From NCBI RefSeq assembly GCF_963678635.1, contig NC_087064.1:74025465-74089464 (forward strand): DNA of 64,000 bases, read 5' to 3'. Source of the stretch: Symsagittifera roscoffensis (lineage: Eukaryota > Xenacoelomorpha > Acoela > Convolutidae). Both the position numbers and the translations under genes were made by a program. Shown here piece by piece: positions 56,028 through 64,000 of this stretch. The notes under the pieces were generated by a model. The model worked only from the letters and a program-made list of their open reading frames with translations, searched no databases and was not told the origin of the DNA. Positions within the stretch are counted from its first letter, which is position 1. Every line of letters begins with the position of its first letter.

Positions 56028-59000
56028 GAATTGGTCTGATTAAAAAAAAACAAGCTGCCCCGACTTATAAATTCCGCACTTTCTTCGATAGTTCGAACAA
56101 TTATAGAACCAATCATTTTTTGAAACGATGACCAACCTTGAACTGAACAAACCAAATGTTCTAAATGTCCGTACAGGTGTTATAAAATGTTTTATATTGT
56201 TATAGAATTCACATAAATACGTTATATCAAAAAGTTATAGAACGTGCAGTTTGTAATAGTTGTACACAATTTATAGTTGACAATAAATTCATTGGGCAAT
56301 TTTTTCAATCGAAAATTACAAGTGAGGAAGATCTTTGCCTTCTGATGTATTTAACGTAGTTCAACGCGTTTCAATAGTTTCATTGGGTCTACTTAACAAC
56401 TATTTACTCATTTAAAAAAAGGAGGGAGATTAATGTTAAATAGAATAAAATGGTCTGTTTTTTTACCAATCAGAATGCAGCAAAAACGGAATTCTTCGTA
56501 GAAAACTCTAATGCCAACTCTTTGTTTTTATTTAGAGGGGTAGAAAATTTTGAGACCAAACGAATAACCTCCACCTGAATCAAAATAGGGAGGAGATCGA
56601 TCAGTTGGTGAAAATAGTTCTTGTCAGCCAATCAGATTTTATTTTAGTACCTGCAGCCTCACTGCTTGAACAGGTCGTTTAACTTTAGGGGGAGATTGTT
56701 CATTTGGTCTATTCAGGGGAAGATAGTTTCATTTTTAAATAAATAACATAAAATGGGGTTGATATTTGGTTGATCCGTTTCACTTCAACGCGTTCCAGTA
56801 ATTCAGCAAAATTTTTCGTTTGAACCTTATCACGATGTATAGCATGCCATCTGATGCCAGATTATTGCAGTGCCAAATTTAAAATTGAATTTAATAGATT
56901 TCCTGGATCTTAATCAAAAGCTTAAGGTTAATTGACTGTGGAATCAATCTAATTTGTTAGCTCTGTTTGGATTTGTGCTACTTAGAGAGAAACGTGTCGC
57001 TTTTTAGTAATAGATTTGGTTCGTAGATTGATTGAGCTGCAATGACACAATTTCTCATCATTCAAGCATTAGAATTTTTTTTTCCTAATCCGAACTAGCT
57101 TTTAAAAATCAACAAAAATTCAAGTTGAGATCATGTCGCAAAAACAATTTGTATTAGATCTGTAAAAAACGGATAAAAAGAAATGGCAAGCCATAATTGT
57201 TTGCGCAAAGGGTTTTTAAATTTCAGAATGAGAATGAAATTAATGATTCAATGAAGATTAACAAAACTTAGACCCTTTGACAAAAAAGAGCGTGTTTTTG
57301 TGTTTGGTAACTACTTGTGCCAGAAATTCTATGATGGTTTTATCCGCTAAAAGTTTTCGAAAGTTAAATGTGTTTCGGGGTTCAAACTCAATTTTATATT
57401 CCAACAGACAAAGGTGTTAACCACTATACCCCCTTCCAGAACGATTCGATTCGAAATTTGCCGAAACCCGAAAACGCTAGAAAGTCTCAAAAAAGCGATT
57501 AAATTATATCTAGTCATGCATCGCTTCGCCTTAATTTTGTCTCGACGAGATTCTACCGGATTTTATATCTACTCTAATTTAAGCTTGATTTCAAAAATTG
57601 TTAGCTGACCATTTCTGAAGGTTGTTAGCTGACCATTTCAAGCAGAAAAATCGAAAAATAAACTTGAGTTGCATAAATTGAAAAATAATCAAAGTCAGCA
57701 AATAGAAAATTTTGTTCATAGGGATTCGCTGTGTTCAGCTTGTAAAAGTTTATAATGATACGGATCATTTCAATGCAAAATAGCACCAAGTTATTTAAGC
57801 ATGAAGCCTTGAAACGATCAATTACTGATTTAGCTAAAACCATCAAAAAATTAAAATTCCAATTTTGATGGAAAAACTAATTGGAAAAATAAAAAAACGG
57901 GCATTTTTCGAAGTTTTCAAAATGTTTTTTGAGATTTTATTGTTTGAGATTCAAAAGAACAGTTTCAGAGATTTTCATGCTTCAGAGTCAAGTGAGCTTG
58001 ATTGGACTATTTCTAAGGTCTCATTTTTCTGGAAGAAGGAACACTTTACCTGCACTTCGTTTTTTGGGTAGGTCAAACTATTAGTTTGATGTTTTTTTTT
58101 TGTGTTGGACAAAATCTGAATGCTACGTAACAAATGTTCCTCAGAGATTGACAACCACAATTGTTTTGAAATTTGGCTTACATGGTTTAAGCTCACTTGA
58201 AAATGATGTGAAAAATTGTCGATGGTGAAGAAGGGGAAGTTTTTTTACCCGACTTTTTGGTCCGACTTCTTTTTTCTTCAACTCTGTCAAAAAATCGAAC
58301 AGTTTAGATTTTGCAAAAACCTTTTGCGCTGAAAAGATTGAGAGCACCATTGGAGTTCTGATTCTAGAAAAGTGTCGCATGCTTTTCTACAAATATATTC
58401 AATGTAGTAGTGGAGGAAAGATGACCGGAAGAAACGACCAACAAATAATCCAAAACCACGAGACTCTGTCCCAGTTTTAAAATACTTTAGAGCTCTTTTT
58501 GAAACTTTTATGATGTTGTCATTTTGTCTAGGCCAATGTTCAAGTCATTGCTTGACATAAATAGCTTTGTTTGATTTCCGTCTTAGTTACCCATATTATT
58601 CAGAAATTTAGTGGTTTTTCTTCTAAATTCAAGACTTGGACAAAATCATCTGTTCAGTTAAACTCTTGAGACCTCTATCAAAACTAGATCACCGATTAAA
58701 TCATAATTTACAAAAACAGTGTCATTATTGTTCAAAAAAAATTACCAAATGTAGATGTGGAGAGTAGACGACCGAAAAAAATCTAAATAATCGTCTTTTA
58801 AAACCAAAAGGCTTTGCATAGTTTTTATAGGGTTCAAGTCTTTTTGCATTCCTACCCACAATTCAAATTTTCTATTTTAATTTTTTATTATTATGCGTGT
58901 ATGATTTAAATTATAAAACCATTTTACTCATAATAGTTTGTTCACACAATTTCATTGCGTTATGACAACGTTACGACAGTTTTATCAATTATGTTGGAGA

Positions 59001-60237
59001 AAATGGAAAAGAGCCGACTTGGAAAATATAAGTGCTTTTAAAATTATTTATTGCCAAAGGGTGAACCGAAATTGGGATAAGTGGTGTTCCGCACCCCAAA
59101 ATTGAGGGCTTCTTTGACGAAGTTCAGTTTGTTTGGGTTTTTTTTTAAATTTGTCTCTGCCATCAATTTTAACTATATTTACGTTAATTTAGTTTAGGTA
59201 AAATTTACCTTAATTTTTTTTCGTAAGCTAAAGTAAAGTAAGGTGAAATTGAATTTAACTTATAAAACTTAATTCAGCTAAGATGATTTTACCCTTACTT
59301 TTTCGTGTGCAGGCAACTTTCGAAAAAAATTGGCCCAAAAATGACTGCCGTGAAATTTAAATAGAAAAGGTGGTCACTTTGAAAGAAATAGTAACAAACA
59401 TAGAAAAAAAATTATCAAAAACCGGCAACTAAAATGGCAGCGAAGTAGTTCTGTGCAAGATAAAAAATTGACATCAGGAGTAATCAATGAGTTATATTTT
59501 CAGAAGGCTTATTTTTTACCAAGATTGTGCCAAATAACTCTTAAAAATTAAACTGAGAGGATTATAATTGACGAAAATGATTTTCTCAAAGGTTAGGGTT
59601 TTTTTCCGATTAAGGGTTTATTCTCCCTCTAATGATGCAAAAACAGTCTTGCAAAAAACAATCTTTACTGTATTTCCTTTTCTAACCTTAATTACCTTGG
59701 CTTCCTGGATTATGCAGTCATGAAATTTCCTTTCTTCCCATTAATCAAAACATATCCCTTGGGTTCGAAAAATTCTAACTTCCAAAACGCTTGCAGATTT
59801 TTTTTGCTGATTGCTCAAGACGACTATTCGTTATATGTGATTTTACCATTGTGATTTGAGAACTGTATCGATAAAACTTAACATTGTTTTGATTTATAAG
59901 CTCAACATTTTTTCTACTCGGCTAAGATGCAATATAATTATTAATATTATAATTTGAGTATAATTTTCTCTATTTGCAATTTTTTTGCAAAAAGGTGAAT
60001 TCTTGAAAAAAAAAACACTAAAATCGAATACACGCTTGAAGTAATACTGTTGAGCTATTATATTCATTCATAAAGGTTTAATTTCTTCTCTAGGTTAGAT
60101 AATTTAAGGGGTTTGTTAACAATAAGATTCTAACTAAGTTAGCGATCGGTAGTACTATAGGTATAGTGTTAAGAGTGGAAAAGTAGCCTTCAATTTCAAT
60201 CAGCTACATAATTGATAAAACTGACTCTGCAGTTGTC
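56028..60237. other. A+T-rich non-coding DNA
   Basis: Contains GGAGGGAGATT / GGGGGAGATTGTT repeat traces (56421, 56691), a short block of TAAAGTAAAGTAAGGT-like repeats near 59230, and several unsupported ORFs (57414-57608; 57625-57846 minus; 57865-58071 and overlapping antisense). Nothing callable. Confidence 0.5.
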
Positions 60238-60416
60238 TCGTCTTGTACCCATAACCTCTGCTCGCACATATAACATACTGCCAACCCCCCCTTCCCATTC
60301 CCCTCCCCCTTCCCCTTCCCTCCCCCCTCTCTGCGCTTGACTTTAATATAATAAGCTTAGCTGCAGAATTGGACTGCTTCGCAGTATAATTTAAGCAAGG
60401 CGGTTAGATCTCCCTG
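60238..60416 (+). repeat. Donor arm of an inverted duplication
   Basis: TCTTGTACCCATAACCTCTG through a C/T-rich tract to GCGGTTAGATCTCCCTG. It reappears, reverse-complemented, at 61165-61328 inside a MITE. The arms differ mainly in C-tract length and a few bases. Confidence 0.9.
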
Positions 60417-60567
60417 TCTCGAGTTTGTTTCACGGGCCAGAACACCACAGCATATGGCAGGTTAATTGGCAAACTGTTTCCGAGTAACTGCGTACAGTTA
60501 CAGTCATGTTATATTGTAACTTTTAACTATCTTTTCTCTTATTTTCTTGCCTATTCAACCCGCTCAG

Positions 60568-60617
60568 TGTCCAAACTGACAGAGGCTGAGAAGGGAAATT
60601 GGGACAAAATCGCAGAA
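60568..60617 (+). CDS. Probable internal exon
   Basis: A long pyrimidine-rich acceptor (TTGCCTATTCAACCCGCTCAG) and a strong donor (GCAGAA|GTAAGG) enclose 50 nt. Only one of three frames is open: two bases to finish a codon, then SKLTEAEKGNWDKIAE, exit phase 0. The composition (KLTEAEKGNW) is strongly protein-like, but I cannot place the family. Entry phase does not follow from 54834 or 56027, so either an exon is missing between them or it belongs to another gene. Confidence 0.5.
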
Positions 60618-60630
60618 GTAAGGAAATAAA

Positions 60631-60652
60631 GAAAGAAAGAGAGAGAGAGAGG
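60631..60652 (+). repeat. GAAA/GA microsatellite
   Basis: GAAAGAAAGAGAGAGAGAGA run in the intron directly after the exon above. Confidence 0.85.
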
Positions 60653-60921
60653 GCATTTGCTTCCCAATTTCCTCCTTAATTCCCCTTTTACGCCAAAAAT
60701 CCAAATCTGCAGTTAGAAAACAGTTGCTGAAACTTTGCTTGGACCTTTGAATTGTTACTTCGTGATTTTGACATGCTTAGCTCTTTAGATCTATTTAACA
60801 TTTTCCCAATCCCTCCCCCTCCTATCCCTATGGTATCAACTAAAGAATCTTCACCACGCTAAATAAAAAAAAACTTTGATTTAGCGCTAGAGTATTTTAT
60901 TGAGAGTTTTATACTTGACAA

Positions 60922-61555
60922 CAGGGGCGGATCTAGAAGGATTTTCTCAAGGGGGCGGATTTAAAAAAAAAAAAATTGTCGACCTTTTTTTAGGTCGACC
61001 AAACGCATTGATTTTTCGAGCTCTCCCTAAGCACGGTTTGAGTCCCTGTTATGGCGAAACTTTCTGCGCCGCAGGCAAACTTTTTAAAAATAGTCCAAAA
61101 AGGGCGTTTTTCAGGGAGATCTAACAGGGAAAATTTTGAAAAAATAGTCCAAAAAAGGCGTTTTCAGGGAGATCTAACCACCTTGCTTAAATTATACTGC
61201 CAAGCAGTCCAATTCTGCAGCTAAGCTTATTATATTAAAGTCAAGCGAGAAAGGGGGAGGATAGGGGAAGGGGAAGGGAGGTTGGCAGTATGTTATATGT
61301 GCGAGCAGAAGTTATGGGTACAAGACGACAAAAAAGGCAAAATTTTGAAAAAATAGTCCAAAAAAGGCTCTCCCTCAAAATTAAAATATATTGGCGCCGA
61401 AGGCGCTTTTAGAAAAATTTTAGGGTCGGTCGGCCAAAAATGGATTTCTTAAAAAGTACCAAAGGGGGACCCTTTGGGTCGACAAGGGGCCGAGTCCCTG
61501 AGAATGGGAGAGGGGAGGGGTAGGGGGCGTCCACCCTTCCCTAAATCCGCCCCTG
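60922..61555 (+). mobile_element. hAT-like MITE (family A), 634 bp with internal insertion
   Basis: Ends CAGGGGCGGATCTAGAAGG and CCCTAAATCCGCCCCTG. Flanking octamers CTTGACAA and CTTGAAAG match at six of eight positions. Interior landmarks in order: TTGTCGACCTTTTTTTAGGT CGACC, TTTTTCGAGCTCTCC, TTCTGCGCCGCAGGCAAA, then an inverted copy of 60238-60416 flanked by repeats of AATAGTCCAAAAA, then ATTGGCGCCGAAGGCGC, GGTCGGTCGGCC, GGGGGACCCTTTGGGTCG. No ORF of its own. Confidence 0.88.
61165..61328 (-). repeat. Inverted copy of 60238-60416 inserted in a MITE
   Basis: Runs CAGGGAGATCTAACCACC to GGTACAAGACGA. Flanked by direct repeats of the MITE sequence AAAATAGTCCAAAAAAGGC (about 61084, 61141 and 61347). 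Confidence 0.88.
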
Positions 61556-61565
61556 CTTGAAAGGT

Positions 61566-62021
61566 GGGGGGTTTTTAGGTAGATCCAGCTCTTTTTTCGA
61601 AAACAGGCTCTCCATTTTTATTTTGTTGACCTTTTTTTTTAGGTCGACCAAATTTTGTTGACCTTTTTTGAGGTCGACCAAATTGATTTTCCGAGCTCTC
61701 TCAAAGGATTACAAAGACTTTGTTTTTGCCTAAACTTCTGCGCCGCAGGCAAAATTTTGAAATAACAGGCCGAAAAAAGCGTTTTTAAGCCTTTTTTTGG
61801 AAAATGTTGACAAAAAAATCGCATTTTTTTGGCGCGCGCTCACCCCAAAATTTAGTATTTATTGGCGCCAAAAGGCGCCTTTAGAAAAATTTTAGGGTCC
61901 GTCACCAAACATGGATATCTCAAAATAGTACCAAGGGGGGCCCTTTGGGCCAGCAGGGGGTCAAATCCCTGAGAGAGTGGCGTCCGCCCCCCAAAACCCC
62001 CCCCCCCCCAATCCACCCCTG
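61566..62021 (+). mobile_element. hAT-like MITE (family A), adjacent second copy
   Basis: Repeats all interior landmarks (GGTCGACCAAATTGATTTTC, TTCTGCGCCGCAGGCAAAAT, TTTTTGGCGCGCGCTCACC, TTATTGGCGCCAAAAGGCGC, GGGCCCTTTGGGCCAGC) and ends CAATCCACCCCTG. The left tip is degraded or was lost where it meets the preceding element. The GTTGACC..GGTCGACC segment is locally duplicated. Confidence 0.78.
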
Positions 62022-62127
62022 AAATCCAGTAAGTCTCAAATGCGGCAATACACACGTGGAGAGAGAGTCACCGATATCAAATAAGCACCGCGAAGAATTT
62101 TTCAATAGAAGAGGCTTGTTATAGCGC

Positions 62128-62172
62128 TTTGAGAGAGCTCGGAAAATCAATTTGGTCGACCTAAAAAAATTG
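62128..62172 (-). mobile_element. Family A MITE fragment, reverse
   Basis: TTGAGAGAGCTCGGAAAATC then AATTTGGTCGACCTAAAAAA, the reverse of the left interior of the family. Confidence 0.65.
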
Positions 62173-63089
62173 GTCGTTAAATCAAAATCAATTTCCATTA
62201 AGGTAAGGCAGCAATTATCAGGATTGGCAAAGTTATTTAGAGAAATTCTTCGGGCAAACAGACAAAGAATAAGTTGTCTTTTTACGCAAAACGAAACGTG
62301 GAAAGCGCATTTTTTTGAAGCAAGCGTCTCCTTTTTCGTATTTTAAAGTGGAGTAAAAATTTTATTATTTGAATGATTCGAAAAAAGTTTTTGCAAACCA
62401 TTTTGAAAAACTTTGGATTAAATATAATTTTTTTAACCTTTTTTATGATTATAGAGACGTGGAAATTGCCATTGCTACATCCCTCGAAAACATTCGGCTA
62501 AGATAGAGTTCGTTGATTAAGATGTCAGTTTTCATCAAGAGAGAACAGAAAAGCAATCAATCAAAAGAAATCGATTTAAAGGATCTCCAGTTTTCAAAAA
62601 ATAAACATCAAAAAGGGCAGTTTTGCCTTTCAATTACCATAGTTGAGAAAAGTTGATACGCAAAATTTAAGCCGAAAAATATTTTGTTTTAGTCTAAAAC
62701 ATATTGAAATGACTGAATAATGAACAGCAACATACGCCTTTTTCAACTATTTCCGGTGGCAAAAAAAATCCATTTGCTATAAAAACTGATTAATTTTTCA
62801 TCTTTTCAATAAAAGAACTATTTTTTATCCCAGCGGGATTTTCTCATTTTTCTATCACTTCTAATGAAGTTTAAACTATTTCATTCATTATCCTATTTTT
62901 GTATGAAAAATATAACACTATTCTGTTTTTAAAAATTAAACCCGGTTTTTGAGGTCAAATTTCGTTGAGTCAAATTTCACAGCATACATTTTTCTCACAT
63001 TGTTAACCAAAAACATCACAGAAAATATGCTTAATTATAAGGTCCCAAATGAATTCTTGCTTTAAAAGCAGGAGATGAATGGTAAATTG
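62173..63089. other. A+T-rich non-coding DNA
   Basis: A possible exon after TTTTTTATGATTATAG at about 62453 has two short competing readings; not called. Confidence 0.45.
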
Positions 63090-63802
63090 GTTTCTGATAA
63101 ATATAACGTGAGCTAGATAATTTTTCTCTAAGCTATAGTGGGTATATATGAGCAGAGGTTTGCGTCTTGCTATCATTTGAAAAACCTTCCTCAATTTTCT
63201 AAGCTTTACGTGAACTGCATGTATTTTACATATTTACCACGGGTTTTGTTATAATTGTAACGGGTTATTCAATTCAATCTGGTCAATTTTTAAACGTTTT
63301 TTTTAAATGTTAGCTTTTATAAACGGTCTCTTGCTTAATTAGACTAATTTTTTACCTTTTTGATCGAGTTGTCAATTTGCCTCAAAGCTATGGTCCGAAC
63401 AAATTTTATGGGGAAAAAACCTTATATAATTTGCGAGCGAATAAATTGATGTAATATTTAGCTCATGTAACTTTGTATTCTGGATCTGATAAGGCATCCC
63501 TCATTTTGGCAAATTTTTGTTACTGTTTTACAAGTAGACTAATATTTTTGTGGTCTTTTCCTTCTTTCTCTTCATATTTACTTAACAACATCGGTTTCTG
63601 GAAGTGACCATATTGTACTGTTATGCATACCAGGGTACTATAAGTGTTATTTAAGAACAGAGGTTTGAGTCTTGTTATCATTTTACAAACTTTTCCTCAA
63701 TTTACTAAACTTTATTTGAGTTGCGTGCATTTTGCATATTTACCACATGTTATGTTTTAATTTCAACGGGTTTTCCAATTCATTCTGCTCATTAAAAAAA
63801 GT
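63090..63802 (+). repeat. Diverged ~505-bp-spaced direct repeat
   Basis: The stretch from CAGAGGTTTGCGTCTTGCTA (about 63153) through CATATTTACCACGGGTT to TTCAATTCAATCTGGTC (about 63285) is matched from about 63658 (CAGAGGTTTGAGTCTTGTTA, CATATTTACCACATGTT, TTCCAATTCATTCTGCTC). Around 80% similar by eye. Confidence 0.65.
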
Positions 63803-64000
63803 TAAAAAGAGGAGGGTTTGAAATGGGCCAATTTGGCTTATTTGCGACGATTATTGCGAGCTATTAACGCATAAGCTGGTTTTTAATCGCTCATAAATTG
63901 TTCCATATTCAATTGAGGCAAGATAATTTGCGTTATTGATATGTTACTATACGCTAAGAGTAAGACCATCACTTGGCCTAGCTTGTGGGGCCATATTGTT
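63800..64000 (+). repeat. Dispersed repeat family B, running off the window
   Basis: GAGGGTTTGAAATGGGCCAA TTTGG, GCGAGCTATTAACGCATAAG C, AAATTGTTCCATATTC and CTAGCTTGTGGGGCCAT follow the second half of 13091-13624. Confidence 0.55.

Overview
This window looks like nuclear DNA from an animal, probably an arthropod. That inference rests on four things: strongly A+T-rich non-coding DNA, short splice-flanked open stretches typical of intron-rich genes, an LTR retrotransposon with a gypsy-type gag, and very many small non-autonomous DNA transposons. There are no bacterial operons, no ribosome-binding sites and no long intact host ORF. I cannot name the species. Two runs of exactly 200 N (2439-2638, 26452-26651) are assembly gaps.

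Layout. 0-2 kb: a small minus-strand gene fragment (511-1049) in probable exons, and a well-spliced plus-strand exon (1444-1553). 2-13 kb: mostly mobile DNA, including a 1,017-bp TA-flanked inverted-repeat element (4397-5413), a G+C-rich island of degenerate short repeats (about 7590-8390), and a 730-bp Tc1/mariner-like foldback element (8785-9514). 13-27 kb: A+T-rich DNA with dispersed repeats and a chain of phase-compatible plus-strand exon candidates at 15162, 19625, 24264 and 24391. 27267-36850: a 9.6-kb satellite array of about 115 copies of an 83-bp unit. 38247-40896: a young, gag-only LTR retrotransposon with 410-bp LTRs differing by one base and a 4-bp target duplication. 41-52 kb: more MITE copies, one with a perfect 8-bp target duplication. 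52.4-56 kb: a TATA-containing promoter-like region and the first exons of a plus-strand gene. 60-62 kb: a nested cluster of hAT-like MITEs containing an inverted, apparently templated copy of nearby DNA, plus another good exon (60568-60617).

The main discovery candidate is the satellite. Nearly every unit carries a heat-shock-element pattern (GAA-nn-TTC-nn-GAA), so the array is a very dense potential HSF-binding platform, analogous in principle to human satellite III. It also has higher-order repeat structure.

Limits. Exon calls were made by eye from splice consensus plus open frame. None could be matched to a known protein, so joins between exons are hypotheses. Repeat-family assignments rest on terminal sequences and target duplications seen here.
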